64,000 nucleotides of DNA from Dendrolimus kikuchii (GCA_019925095.2 CM034406.1:17050388-17114387), one strand, 5' to 3'; counted from the first letter of the stretch, positions 51,961 to 63,582 are shown. Notes: generated from the letters alone by a model not told the origin. Numbers and translations: made by a program.

Positions 51961-52062
51961 TATATTATAAAGAGGAAAGATTTGTATTTTTGTATGTTTG
52001 TAATGAATGAACTCAAAAACTACCGGACCAATTTCAAAAATTCTTACACCAGAATGGTACAT
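51961..52062 (+). mobile_element. Helitron 5' fragment
   Basis: tatattataaagaggaaagat followed by aaaaactaccggaccaat is a typical 5' region. It is cut at 52,063 by the LINE tail's target duplication. Confidence 0.5.
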
Positions 52063-52398
52063 TATCTCAGATTATATACATACATACATAACTTCACGCC
52101 AGTTCCCTTGCGGGTTAGGCACGAACAACAGAGTGCCATTTAGGCCCATTCTTACACACCTCACTTGCTTCTTTGACATTCATAACTCTTGTCATGCACG
52201 CTCGTCTGTTCTTAAGGCTCCTGACATCACCCTCCGCTAGTACACGATCAATTTGATCATGGAAGGTGTGTCGTGGCCTTCCACGACTTCTGCATCCATC
52301 CACTTTTGCATTATATATCTGTTTAGTCATTCTTTCATCATGCATTCTTTCCACATGCCCGAACCACCGGAGCATTCCTTCATTCCTATCTCAGATTA
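52063..52398 (-). mobile_element. RTE-like LINE tail, copy 5, longest, with 12-bp TSD
   Basis: The insertion at 52,075-52,386 is flanked by tatctcagatta (52,063-52,074 and 52,387-52,398). The minus strand encodes MLRWFGHVERMHDERMTKQI then NAKVDGCRSRGRPRH and ends after SVVRA. The LRWFGHVERM block is the usual C-terminal segment of RTE-like ORF2 proteins, supporting the clade call for all five copies. Confidence 0.92.
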
Positions 52399-52436
52399 AT
52401 ATAGTTTATATTTATTACTAGTACATAAGGGGATCT

Positions 52437-52690
52437 TTGACAGTTGCACACGTGACTGAAAAATTGAGAGGAAGAAGATTAAGGTGGTATGGGCATATAA
52501 AGAGGAGGGATGAAAGTCACGTGACAAAATGCATGTTAAACTACGAAATGGATGGATTGTGTGAAGGATGATAACTATGATGATTTGTGGTGTGTCAGAA
52601 GATATATGTCAGAACAGAGGAGTGTGGAAGGAAAAGACATTGTGGCGACCCCAATTAATTGGCATATGGTGAAAGAAAAGAGAAAAAGAT
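52437..52690 (+). pseudogene. Decayed C-terminus of another LINE ORF2
   Basis: The plus strand reads KLRGRRLRWYGHIKRRDESH then loses frame near 52,560. The LRWYGHI block marks it as a non-LTR ORF2 terminus, a different subfamily from copy 5. Confidence 0.6.
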
Positions 52691-52779
52691 ATATTTATTA
52701 CTAGAAAAGCTTAGGGATCCCAACTAAAACTTCAATAATGTAACCCAAGGTGTAAAAAAAATGTGTCTGAGTGGGTCCG

Positions 52780-52885
52780 GAGATGGTTTAAATTCACAAT
52801 TACACCCGGTAAGCGTTTGAATCGGGTTCAATATACAGACACGGCAAGTTTAGAATTTTATAATATTAGAGATATAAGTACTAGT
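52780..52885 (-). mobile_element. Helitron 5' end fragment
   Basis: Plus-strand caatatacagacacggcaag then tttagaattttataatatta is the reverse of a common Helitron 5' end (tattataaaattctaaac). Confidence 0.5.
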
Positions 52886-53384
52886 AGAAGTGCGTGTAAA
52901 ATACATAACAGTGCGACATCCAACCCGTCCCAAAGTGCAGTTGAAAACCAGCGTGAAACACTTGTGTCTGGCGTTTACTGAACTGCGCCGATTTGGTACC
53001 GTCGTGAGAGGTGAGACATTGTTAGGTATTTACAACGTTATTCATAAAAATGTGTTCATTAACATTCAAAACATTAGTTAACTAAGCAACTGATTAAGCC
53101 TTAAACATTATTTAAAAATTTCTTATTCATAAACAAAAAAATTACATTAGTTTACTAAATACATTTTTTTTTTACTCTAGCAACTTTCTGGTAGAATTTG
53201 GCAGAATATGAGCCGTACGAGCGATATTATCAAAATTTAAAAAAGGATCTGTCTTTGTCGGCTCGCACTCAGCATATAAAAGTGATTTTTTTTTAAACAC
53301 ACATTGTATCAATTAATTAAATTAATAAACTTAATTTGGGGATATACATATTGTATATCCCCAAATTAAGCAAGTTACGCTTGT

Positions 53385-53575
53385 GTTATGGGTAATGTAC
53401 AACGGACTACTCTGGGGCCGATCCCAGACACCCAGGCTATAGTAAATAACGGAGAAAATACGTTTCCGAAATTTACTAACCAGGAATCGAACCCGGAGCC
53501 TCTGCGTTGCAGTGAGGTACGCCGGCAAAGGCTTTTTAGCCCGCTCAACCACAGAAGCCGTCAATTTATAATTGA
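53385..53575 (-). mobile_element. tRNA-derived SINE, second family, minus copy
   Basis: On the minus strand an A box within tgtggttgagcggg and a B box gggttcgattcctgg lie about 55 bases apart, followed by the shared body. Sister of 50,940-51,250. Confidence 0.8.
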
Positions 53576-54330
53576 AGCTAAGTTGATGATCATTGTGATT
53601 TTATTTTCATATTGTTATAAATATTTCGTCATAGGTTCCAACCTACATTTATAAACCTTAGCACTAGGGCGCCTGAATTCGTATATATCTAATACATCTG
53701 CTAAATAATATGTAAATCATCACCGAAAACAATAGCTTTCATTTTTATCCCAATCGTCACAAAATCGAACACCAGCTGTTAAAAGCAACAATAGTTTTAT
53801 CCGCCATTTTGTTACTTAAGATAGTTAACAGCGAGACAACAGACAAAAAGCGTTTTTTGATCGATTTTTCAGCCGTTGCTACAATAATTATACACACTTT
53901 ATTGTGGTGAAAAAAATATATGTCAATCTTGATCATATGTCTGAGGTACCCCATGTACTCAAAACGCATTTTCGGTAAATTTTCTCGATAGAAAATAATT
54001 GCAAAGTGACATCTAAACGTGTTCTTCAATCTTTAATATTATGATTACTGTTAATCGTACATCGCTAAAATAAATAACAGTAACGTATCATATTATAAGA
54101 AATTGAACCCTTGTAGTTCTTTTATTCGGTTACTTAGAGAATTTGGAAGTAATTAATTATTTTATTATAAATGACTTGAAAAATGACGCCTCCCGGTCTC
54201 AATGTATGGGATTTATCATTACGCCAGACGGCTTCGTGCTTAACGGTCACGTCGCTTTTTTGTAGCTCCGCTACTAAAAAATGCTTTTAAATAAATGAAG
54301 GAGCAATGACAATGAGAATTTCGAAGCGAC
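53576..54330. other. Unassigned stretch
   Basis: A minus-strand 90-codon ATG frame (54,029-53,757) has no recognised motif and is not called. Nothing else was seen. Confidence 0.4.
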
Positions 54331-54339
54331 CGCATGGTG

Positions 54340-54425
54340 TTTATTTGGCGTATACGGTGGTATAATGTTCTGAGCTAGGTCACAGGTTGTGGATTCGAAC
54401 CCTACTAGCGTCAGTCACTTGTTCT
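54340..54425 (+). mobile_element. tRNA-like or SINE head
   Basis: acggtggtataatgttc resembles an A box and ggattcgaaccctact a B box about 50 bases on. It does not fold as a clean tRNA by eye, so a SINE head is more likely. Confidence 0.45.
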
Positions 54426-54699
54426 AGCAGACTTTTTTTATTTTTATATCAAAGTTGATAAAATGGTCTTTTTCTCTTCTGAAATAATTTTATAAAATGC
54501 AATAAAAATACTTTTCTATATTTTTATATTTAATTTCATCTGGGCTTTCATACTATTGACAATAAAACGTTTTAAATAAATCTTACCGGTAACATTAAAA
54601 TTCGAAAGCGTCATCTATGTTTCTCAATAGAAAATTACGTTGATACGTGGATAAGTAGAATTATAAATAATGAAAACATTCATCAATTTGATAACTATT

Positions 54700-54775
54700 G
54701 TTGTGGCAGAGTAGGTTGACACTAGTACAGGTATAATCGGAGTTCGTGAATTCCAATCCAGAGTGCTCACTTCGT
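54700..54775 (+). mobile_element. tRNA-like or SINE head, second
   Basis: tggcagagtagg fits the A-box consensus; gttcgtgaattccaatcc is a degraded B box. Confidence 0.35.
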
Positions 54776-54807
54776 TTTTTTTCTGCTTTTTTATGTTTTA
54801 TCTATTA

Positions 54808-55703
54808 CTAGAGTTTACCCCGCGGCTTCGCCGCGGGTCAACCTCCGGTGCGTATCTCTTGTTTAAAAAGCAAGTGGTACAGGTTACATTGTATTAAATT
54901 TGTATCTATTTGCCCCCGAAAGATTCACTTCATTTTATATCGCAAACTATACCACCCCCGTCTATATGTAAACTACATAAATGACAAAACTTGACAAAAA
55001 TGACAAAATAGATAACATGGTCCAAGTGGACCCAGTGGACCCAGTGGACCCAGTGGACCCAGTGGACCCAGTGGACCCAGTGGACCCAGTGGACCCAGTG
55101 GACCCAGTGGACCCAGTGGACCCAGTGGACCCAGTGGACCCAGTGGACCCAGTGGACCCAGTGGACCCAGTGGACCCAGTGGACCCAGTGGACCCAGTGG
55201 ACCCAGTGGACCCAGTGGACCCAGTGGACCCAGTGGACCCAGTGGACCCAGTGGACCCAGTGGACCCAGTGGACCCAGTGGACCCAGTGGACCCAGTGGA
55301 CCCAGTGGACCCAGTGGACCCAGTGGACCCAGTGGACCCAGTGGACCCAGTGGACCCAGTGGACCCAGTGGACCCAGTGGACCCATTGGACCCATTGGAC
55401 CCAGTGGACCCCGGTCTCGGTATTCAAATTATATATGTACTGATTTTCAGCCAAATCGGTCCAATAGCCTTTCCATAAAAGGATAACAAACAAAAAGACA
55501 AATATATTTTTATCCCGGAAACTATCCCATTTTTCGGGATAAAAAATATCCTATGTTCATTCACGGCATCGAAAATATATATATACTGAGTTTCAGCTAA
55601 ATCGGTCCAGTAGTTTTTCCGTGAAAACGGAACAGACAGACCGACAGACCGACAGACAGACAGACAGACAGAGTTACTTTCGCATTTATAATATTAATAG
55701 GGA
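54808..55703 (-). mobile_element. Helitron, 896 bp, carrying a minisatellite
   Basis: Minus-strand start TCCCTATTAATATTATAAAT at 55,703 after host A, with a gacagaca-rich 5' region. End CTAG at 54,808-54,811 before host T, with a terminal hairpin cccgcggc-ttc-gccgcggg (54,819-54,837). Nearly half its length is the 9-bp array. Confidence 0.88.
55025..55411. repeat. 9-bp minisatellite, 43 units
   Basis: Unit agtggaccc, exactly 387 bases. All units are identical except two adjacent attggaccc units near the right end. Because 9 is a multiple of 3 and the unit lacks stops, all six frames are open (for example VDP or GPL repeats); none is evidence of a protein. Confidence 0.97.
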
Positions 55704-56040
55704 TTTCTACATCTTATGTCACATGTTTGAAAATTTTATTTTATTACGTCGACGCTTTTCTTTAGTGACTTGGCAACATTATAACCCTCCTATCACTGTT
55801 CTTGCTACAATGGAAGAACTGGGCCCCAAATCTGCTATTACAATAGTGTCAAAATGGTCAAACAGTTATGACTTGTTGGTACCATAATTGTTAGTATTGT
55901 TTCAAAAGTTTTATATAAAAGAGCAACCATTATCATGCCATTATGACGCCATTAAACGAATATTTTGAAAATATTGTGGTAGTAGAATTGGGTCCACTGT
56001 ATTATATAAAATGTCGGTATATTTGGACGTGAATCACCTT
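55704..56040. other. Unassigned stretch
   Basis: No supported feature; AT-rich. Confidence 0.4.
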
Positions 56041-56130
56041 TACATAAATCTATCTCTTTACCTGGGATGAAAAGTATCCTTTGTCCACCGTCATTATTAA
56101 AATTACATATATACCGAATTTCAGCCAAAA

Positions 56131-56171
56131 CGGTGTAATAGTTTTTATAACATATAAAAACTATTACACCG
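56131..56171. repeat. Perfect 19-bp palindrome
   Basis: Arms cggtgtaatagtttttata and tataaaaactattacaccg, exact complements around aca. It lies where other copies have a single cggtccagtagttttt-type segment. Confidence 0.95.
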
Positions 56172-56264
56172 ATAACATAACAAACAGAGAGAAAAAAATA
56201 TTTTTATCCCGGAAACTAGCCCATTTTTCGGGACAAAACGCATTCTATGTGCATTCTTGGCATC

Positions 56265-56368
<104 letters not shown>

Positions 56369-56544
56369 TGAGTTTCAGCCAAATCGGTTCAGTAGTTTTT
56401 CCGTAATAACGGAACAGACACACAGACAGAGTTACTTTCGTATTTATATTAATATATATATGGATTCATTGTTGTTCCATAATACAATGATATCATTTTA
56501 ATAAAGTTTACCTGTCTAAAAAATTGTTGGAAAAGTAAAAACAA

Positions 56545-57365
56545 ATGTTACACAGCCTGAGGATTCGAACCCTGTAACTCCTACTTACTACTGCTCTTGG
56601 TAAACTATCGGGCTAAATCCGCATAGACAGTGATGTCAAAATTTCAATAACTATTAAGCATATAAGCAATCTATCTCACTTTAGGACATTTTGTCTCGCT
56701 CTGGAGCTCTGAGCCCCAGAATGAAATAAATTGAATGGTGTAGGTCACAGATCATAAAAACACAGATTTTATGATCTGTGGTGTAGGTATATGGGCGCGG
56801 CGCGCGTTGGTATTTTCGGTTTCAATATTTCGCCACGCTTGAAGTTTTATTAGGCGCTGTTCCATCGAAGTAAATATCAGCTGCCGGGGCTGATTTGGTG
56901 AAATAGCGATTTGAATCAGGTGTACATAGCCTCTTAAACAGTGGGGTGAGGTTGTTTAATCTGACAGCTAGTTTAAACAGGTTAAGTTTAAATAGTGTTT
57001 ATAAATACAATTTTCTTTAAATAACTTGTTTAAAGTATTACTTAAAAATTCATCAACGTTTATGAATAACGCTGTTTGTGTTTTAAGATTTTTTTCCTAT
57101 GTGCAATATTTCGAAATGTGCTGTTAGCATTATAAAAGTTACTTCTTTCTTTGTTTTTGCTTATAATAATTAAAACGATTATACATACGATATTGAAACT
57201 CGCGTGAGATGACCGAACTTGACGCCTCGCATATCGAAAAGGAATATATATCCAGGCTGCGGACCCCTCTCGCTTAAGCAGGCATCTGAAATTAGTCATG
57301 AAAAACGTGTTATAATCCATTTCTCTCATTTAATTAAATATTTTGTTATTTTCTTCCTTAAATAT
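56545..57365. other. Unassigned stretch with a SINE-like remnant
   Basis: gaggattcgaaccctgtaac (56,561) looks like an eroded minus-strand B box. A short inverted pair atcataaaa...ttttatgat lies at 56,752-56,777. No supported gene. Confidence 0.35.
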
Positions 57366-57369
57366 TTTC

Positions 57370-57546
57370 ATCAGCGACCATCTTACTCCATACTACAAGC
57401 TACTACACAAAAAAGCTCGTCCAGCGGTTAAAGATAATAATTATAAATACATTTGGCTTTCAGAGTGTAAAATTTTAGTACGCAAAAATGACACGTCTAA
57501 AGTGATCCTTATCTCAAATGATAACGATTTGCAAAAAGTTAAATGA
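57370..57546 (+). pseudogene. C-terminal end of LINE ORF1
   Basis: Reads SDHLTPYYKLLHKKARPAVK then NNYKYIWLSECKILVRKNDT, ending LQKVK-stop. The YKYIW...ILVRK pattern is typical of ORF1 C-termini in insect CR1-type elements. No N-terminal part or start codon is present. Confidence 0.65.
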
Positions 57547-57871
57547 CTTTCTCTTCCTTTATTCTATAAGATCCATGCACTTTTGTTGTCGTCTCGTTTA
57601 CTAATCAAAAGAAACTTTCATACTTTAATATTTCATTCTAAGTCTGTAATTAAACTCTCAGTCTATTGTAAGTGGGTGACTCTAACTGTAACAAATATTT
57701 CAATAAGCTTTAATTTATTAACGTTCAAAAAGATAAAATTCAATCTCTTATCGCAAAATGTCGGTATTACAAAATTATTCTTTTGTATTGAATATAGCAC
57801 CGAGCGGCCCCGGGTTACACTGTTACTTATTATACCTTTTTGTTACCGTTATTATTTACGTATAATTATGT

Positions 57872-60825
57872 ATGTTAGTGCAACACAATCAATTACAATA
57901 TACTACGATCAGTTTAACATTCGATAACCATAATCTTTCTATTTACTATCAAAACGTGAGGGGCTTACGAACAAAGTCGCATGCATTTTTGGAAAGTGTT
58001 TTAAATCATGACTTTGACGTAATTTGTATAACCGAAACATGGCTAAATGACAATTTTTATGATTCCGAGTTTTTAGACAGTCGTTATGAACTATATAGAT
58101 GCGATCGCCAGTCATCTTCGTGTGGCTTTGAGCGGGGTGGAGGGGTGATGATAGCACTGCGGCGCGAACTGTGTCCGTGGCACCGCCGCGACATGCGTTC
58201 GTCGCCGCTGACCGAGGAAGTATGGGTTTCAGTGCCTATACGTACTAAGAACGTTTTGAATAGATCATCGCGGCCTAACTTTTTACATATTATATGTACA
58301 TATATACCTCACGGTAGTAACCACGAGTCGCAAATCACATCTTTTTATGACACAGTTAGTGAATTCATGACTAATAATTCTAACGACATTTACTTGGTGC
58401 TGGGTGACTTTAATCTTACACACACATCGTGGACGTATAACACAACCACCAGCTCTATGGATATAGTAACTAATGACAATAATTTAGCCTGTCTTACCGC
58501 TCATTTTATGAATTTTAATATGCTATCCCAATACAATGATCAGTACAATGTAAATGGTAGATTTTTAGACTTAATTTTTAGCAATGAATATTGTTACGTT
58601 ACTCCCTGCGAGAATCCTTTTGTACCGTTAGATCCACACCACAAATCCTTAGATATTAATTTGAAATTAAATATCATGCCCTTTTTAAGAACACCAAATT
58701 TTCTGAAAAAGCAGTTCCACAGAGCAGACTTTGAATCGATTAAATCAGGTCTTAGATCCGTTGACTGGAATATGGTCCTCAAACTCGACCCTGACATTGA
58801 TTCTATGTTAGATATTTTTTATGATGAACTTAATAACTTAATCACTAAACATGTTCCGACTATTAATATTAGAACAAAACAGAAATATCCGCCATGGTAT
58901 ACAAGACCTCTTATAAAAATATCTAATGAAAAACGTAAGTATCATAGCAAGTGGAAAAAATATGGCAATTTAGAAGATTACAATAAATTTTCATTATTAA
59001 GAAAACGGTTTAACAAAGAGTCAAAAGCATGTTACAAATTTTTTATAGATATCTCTGAAGATAATATTAAATATAACCCTAAATTATTTTGGTCTTTTGT
59101 TAAATCGAAAACTACCACTTGTGATATTCCAGAGAAAATGCTCTATAAAGGTAGAATTATCTCTAATGGGGAAGATATATGTAATTCATTTAATCATTAC
59201 TTTCACTCTGTATTTATTAGTCCCGATAATCATAGTCCAGATTCAAACTTAAGCACTAATATTAATATTCCTGACATTCTCGATATAAATTCTATAAATC
59301 TAGACTCCGATACTGTTTTTGATGAATTAAAAAATATTAATATAAATAAAGGTGCAGGATCCGATAATATTCACCCTATAATAATCTCCAAGTGTGCCAA
59401 AGAACTTGTTTTACCGATAACTATAATTTTTTGCACATCACTGCGTATAGGAGTATTTCCGAGTAGATGGAAAACATCTCTAATAACCCCCATCCCAAAA
59501 AACAAAAACAAAAATGTTATTACAGAATATAGGCCAATCTCTAAACTATGCGCTTTTGGTAAAATTTTAGAAAAAATTGTAACATCACAAATTACGGTAA
59601 CTGTTCGCAATTATATCTCACCTCACCAGCATGGTTTCTTTAAAAATCGTAGTGTGGATACAAACATGATTACTTTTACTGATCATTTAGCTCATGCAAT
59701 GGATAGTAACTTGCAGATAGATGTAGTGTACACCGACTTTTCCAAGGCCTTTGATAAAATAAACCACGACTTGCTTATTGAGAAACTTGCAAAGGCTGGT
59801 GTGCACGGTTGTCTTCTGAGATGGATCCAATCGTACATTAAAAATAGAAGTCAGGCTGTTTGTGTAAAGGGGTATTGTTCTCAATTTCTACCTGTGTCCT
59901 CTGGTGTGCCACAAGGCTCGCATCTAGGGCCTTTATTATTTAATATCTATATAAATGATATCGGCAACGCCTTTATTTATAGCAGTCATTTATTATACGC
60001 TGATGACACTAAAATATACAAAGTCATAAAGTCTATCGATGATTGTGTGAAACTTCAAACAGATTTATTCAATTTATTAAATTTTTGCAAAAAAAAACCA
60101 GTTATTTTTAAATCTTGATAAATGTCATGTTATAACTTATACGCGTAAAACTAATCCTATAACTTATAATTACACCTTAGATAGTACAGTGCTAAAGAGA
60201 GTCACACATATTCGTGACCTTGGTATAATTATGGATTCGAGTTTATCTTTTAACATGCATGTTGACCACATAGTAAACAGCGCTTTCCGAAGATTAGGAT
60301 TTATCCTTAGAATAAGCAAACCGTTTACAAAATCAATCACTCACAAAATTTTATATTTTTCGTTTGTACGGTCCATTCTAGATTTGTGTAGTACGGTGTG
60401 GAATCCTTGTTATTCTTTACACGTAAATCGAATCGAGAAAGCTCAGAAAAAGATCCTTAAATCAATACATTTCCTTAACCGTATTGATAATGAGTTCTAT
60501 GACGCATCTTTGAATAGATATAAATTTTTAAGTCTGTAACAGGCGTAAACTGTTTCATACATTATTTTTATATAAAATTCAAAATTCTTTAGTTGACTCT
60601 CCTGAACTTTTGTCAAAACTTTCTTTTTTTGTTAATGTTTGACTACTCGTGCGCCCCACTCGTAAACTATCTCTTTTTGCTCCCCCTCGTTATAACAAAA
60701 ACTATACACGCAATTGTTTCTTTCTTCGTTGCATAAACACATATAACCTTAACTTTATCGACATAGACATATTTAACATAACTTTACATAGAGTTAAAAT
60801 TAAACTGAATGAAATATTGCAGTAA
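57872..60825 (+). pseudogene. LINE ORF2, endonuclease-reverse transcriptase, lightly broken
   Basis: Starts at the ATG at 57,872. Endonuclease: YYQNVRGLRTK, ITETWL, LGDFNLTH and DPHHK. Reverse transcriptase: YRPISKLCAFGKILEKIV, VYTDFSKAFDKINHDLL, SSGVPQGSHLGPLLF and LLYADDTKIY (YADD, 709-712). Three lesions follow the RT core: a run of 9 A at 60,089-60,097 where 8 would keep frame; a frame change near 60,535, after which NRRKLFHTLFLYKIQN continues; and an in-frame TGA near 60,641. The final stop is at 60,823-60,825. The coding part is AT-rich, unlike the Jockey element. Confidence 0.85.
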
Positions 60826-61052
60826 TTAACCTTCAAAATGTTTTTTTTTTCTTCTCAATTTTTCGAAATTTAAAGTTGTGTAACGTAAATTTTCACTGTT
60901 TTTCTGTCTCACTTTTAAAAAAATATTTTGTATAAAGAACAACTTTTAGGCACTGTTAGATTATAAGAACAAATTTAATGTAACTCTAATTTAACTTGAA
61001 ATGTATATATATATATCTGTTTGATGCCATAATAAATGTAAAAAAAAAAAAA

Positions 61053-61603
61053 TCCACTAGACTTAGCTAGCGTCCATACGTACTATGGACGTTAAAGCAA
61101 GTGGAGGGTGTGCCTCCGTTTACCGCGGGGGGCCTTTAGCTTGCTAGGAGAGCAAAGGACCTTCTACCCCCGCACAATGAAGTGGGGTGTGTTCTCCCAG
61201 GGCACACTCCAGGCACTTTATTGCGCTGGATCGGCTGGGCGTAACTATGTTCTAAATCTCAGCCTTTCCAACACAAACAAAAGCGCAGGGTCGACAGGGA
61301 GGAGGGGGTTTTTAGTGGGAATTGGGGTTGCTCGCTCGTGCAGCAACGCTCGGAGTCTTCCACACTATTCTGTGACGTCGATGGCGGACAGAGCACTGCC
61401 AAGAGCATACTATTGCTGCAGAGTTATCGCCCCCGACCGACGCGTGTCGTTCCCCTAGCAACGACCCAGTTTGTGCGTAAATCGGTTAAGCATTTTCCCT
61501 CGCCTCAAAAAAAAAAAAAAGTGGAGGGTGCGTCTATGTTGGTTACCTCGTTGTATGGGGTGACACCACTGACGAGAGCCCATGGCTCAATCGCCGTAAG
61601 GTG
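61053..61603 (+). pseudogene. Candidate plus-strand exon split by a LINE stub
   Basis: Outside the inserted stub (61,111-61,520 plus one duplicated copy), the two flanks form an open frame starting MDVKASGGC at about 61,085 and ending at a strong donor, CGTAAG followed by GTGAGT (intron from 61,604). No homologue was recognised. It could be a host exon or part of an unrecognised element. Confidence 0.3.
61101..61530 (+). mobile_element. 5'-truncated LINE stub with 10-bp TSD, copy 2
   Basis: The insertion at 61,111-61,520 is flanked by gtggagggtg (61,101-61,110 and 61,521-61,530). It ends in 14 A and matches 49,863-50,150 over its last 285 bases, extending that family about 120 bases 5'. The GC-rich 5' part reads gcctccgtttaccgcggg. 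Confidence 0.93.
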
Positions 61604-61702
61604 AGTACTAAATAATACGACGAGTTATTGTACTCTTGCAGTATATTAATTTCTTTATTGTTCCTAATTCAACTATTTTTTATTAGTTTTATGTAAAGTA
61701 TA

Positions 61703-61911
61703 TCTTAATATATATAAATTACGTGTCACGTTGTTTGTCCGTGATGGACTCCTAAACTACTTGACCGATTTTAATCAAATTTGCACACCATGCGCAGTTT
61801 GATCCGACTTGAAAGATAGGATAGCTCACATTTGGACCCGGTAAGTGGCGCTGCAATCGGGTTCTAAATTTTATTCCTTCAGGGCAGAACAACGTCTGCC
61901 GGGACCGCTAG
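61703..61911 (+). mobile_element. Non-autonomous Helitron, 209 bp
   Basis: TCTTAATATATATAAATTACG start after A and gccgggaccgCTAG end before T. Shares cgtgtcac and the tail with 5,097-5,573, which is an older, larger relative. Confidence 0.88.
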
Positions 61912-62003
61912 TATTCTATAAATATTTGTATGATTAAATCTAATATTCTTACATAACATGAAGGATTATAAAGCTGAGTATTGGGAAACAGGAGTGAAAA
62001 GAA

Positions 62004-62207
62004 TCCGTACTATGGAAAATATTATAAAATTAAATGCGAAAGTAACTTGTGTCTGTTACGCTTTCAAAGATAAACTACAGTACCGATTTTGCTGAAATTT
62101 GTTATATATGTAGTCTCCGTTTTGAGACATAGGAGTGTTTTTATCCCGAAAAATGGGAATTTCCGGGATACGATCAAATCAATATTCCATGGGCGAATAG
62201 CGCCTAG
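62004..62207 (+). mobile_element. Non-autonomous Helitron, 204 bp
   Basis: TCCGTACTATGG start after A, then aaatgcgaaagtaactt as in the 55-kb family. Ends gaatagcgcCTAG before T and keeps atcccgaaaaatgggaat internally. Confidence 0.8.
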
Positions 62208-62432
62208 TAAAAAGTTTAATGCAATATAACTTGTATTGCTGGCTTGCTCTTAAAATAAACAAGGGTTTTCACTGCGGCAAATCCGTAGGGAAACCCTTAT
62301 GATGTATAAACTTTTCATTGAGTTTTTACTTAAATATAGCTTAATACACGGTTTGTGGATCTAGATAGTATCCGTGATAATATCGGTAACGCCACCTAGC
62401 GAAGGTGGAATTAACCATGAGAGATCGTTTTT

Positions 62433-62570
62433 GGCCGATACCTAAATCTTACTATTCATTCACTTACCCTACTATCGGTTGAATTTTAACATTAGATGTA
62501 TGAAGCTTATGTCAGATTTTAACCGATAGTAAGGCAAGTGAACGGTCGATAAGATATAGGAACCGGACAT
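62433..62570. mobile_element. Fold-back MITE, about 138 bp
   Basis: The left arm (ccgatacctaaatctta, ttcactt, tactatcggtt) is answered in reverse by aaccgatagtaaggcaagtg and ataagatataggaaccgg. Several mismatches indicate age. Non-coding. Confidence 0.7.
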
Positions 62571-63196
62571 AAGTGGAACGGCTAAAGGAGCATTTTGAGC
62601 GTTATGAGCTACAAGAGAAACGCGCCTAAAGTAGATTACATAATTAGAAGACTTTGGGCCGCATTTACAGAGTACCCTACTTTGTCATGTAGGGTAAAGT
62701 CAGGGGTGTGTAAAATTTAATTTTATCGATGCCAAAAGAGTCACATCTTAAAATATAATAGGTCAAGTGACGCCTGCGCTTTGTTTAAAAGTTTCCTTTC
62801 AATTTTCTAGACATAAACACAGCTGCAGCAGTGTTAGTTTAGTCAATAAATTTTATTAGTTACGCTTTGATCTACCTGATAATTGGAACGTTAAATGCTA
62901 ATACTGTGTAAACTACTGTAAACAAACTACGTAAGACTTTGCCGAAATCAGACGTGTTTTTTTGTGTTTCAGTTTTTATAGAAATTACATAAAAATTAAA
63001 TTAAAACATTTTGAATGATTAAAAAAGGCTGACTTTTTAACCGCTTTATAGTTTACGTTTTTTCATTTTAATGTAAAAATTAAAAAAGAAATTGTATTTC
63101 TATTAGTTATTTACACATATTTCATCCATGAAACACAAATTTGTCCTTACAAACACTCCATAATCTAAGAAACATCATTAAGTCCCAAATAAGCAG
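62571..63196. other. Unassigned stretch
   Basis: AT-rich; no supported exon or repeat. Confidence 0.4.
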
Positions 63197-63199
63197 TTA

Positions 63200-63382
63200 A
63201 GCGGGCATTATATTATCCAATTTGCACAGCGCTTGGTGAGCTAGCTCGCCAAAATTGGATGGTGTAAACTAGTCTAAAGAAAGTTAGACAGTTAAGTGAT
63301 TCAATCTAGTGCGATCGTATGGGCTTGCTCATCTATTGCACCAGATTTAGTGTTCTGCAAGTTGAATGATGTAATGCCCGCT
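63200..63382. mobile_element. MITE, 183 bp, with TTA target duplication
   Basis: Ends agcgggcatta and taatgcccgct, with further imperfect pairing inside. TTA flanks both sides (63,197-63,199 and 63,383-63,385), as in PIF/Harbinger-derived MITEs. Confidence 0.85.
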
Positions 63383-63582
63383 TTAAAAAAGACACGGGAA
63401 AGCTTATTAATTTTTTTTAAGTTAACAATGCTTCATTTCTTTCACGCAATTATTCTTGCCAAGTATGTATAGGATATACATGGCAAGAATAAAGTGCAAT
63501 GTCAAGTGTTAAGGTGCCCACGCAGTAGGGGACGCGTCCGAAAAATGTACACACCAGAATCATAACACTCTCCAGATTGCTT

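Larger units (their letters stand above)
57370..61052 (+). mobile_element. CR1-type (Zenon-like) non-LTR retrotransposon, 5'-truncated
   Basis: Contains the end of ORF1, a roughly 325-base spacer, a decayed ORF2, and a 3' UTR ending in ataaatgtaaaa with poly(A) at 61,040-61,052. The 5' end is placed where ORF1 homology starts. The CR1/Zenon assignment rests on recalled motifs (IYYQNVRGLRTK, YADD). No target duplication was identified. Confidence 0.82.

Noticed and set aside
53757..54029. 90-codon minus-strand ATG frame
   Set aside because: Composition and lack of any motif suggest chance; no splice signals or repeat partner were found.
54340..54425. Functional tRNA gene
   Set aside because: A- and B-box-like words are present, but I could not form complete acceptor and anticodon stems; a SINE head is more likely.
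55025..55411. CRISPR-like array
   Set aside because: Direct repeats without spacers, in a eukaryotic Helitron.
54930..55493. Long open frames of VDP, GPL or WVH repeats (collagen-like appearance)
   Set aside because: They are forced by a stop-free 9-bp tandem repeat, open in all six frames, inside a Helitron.
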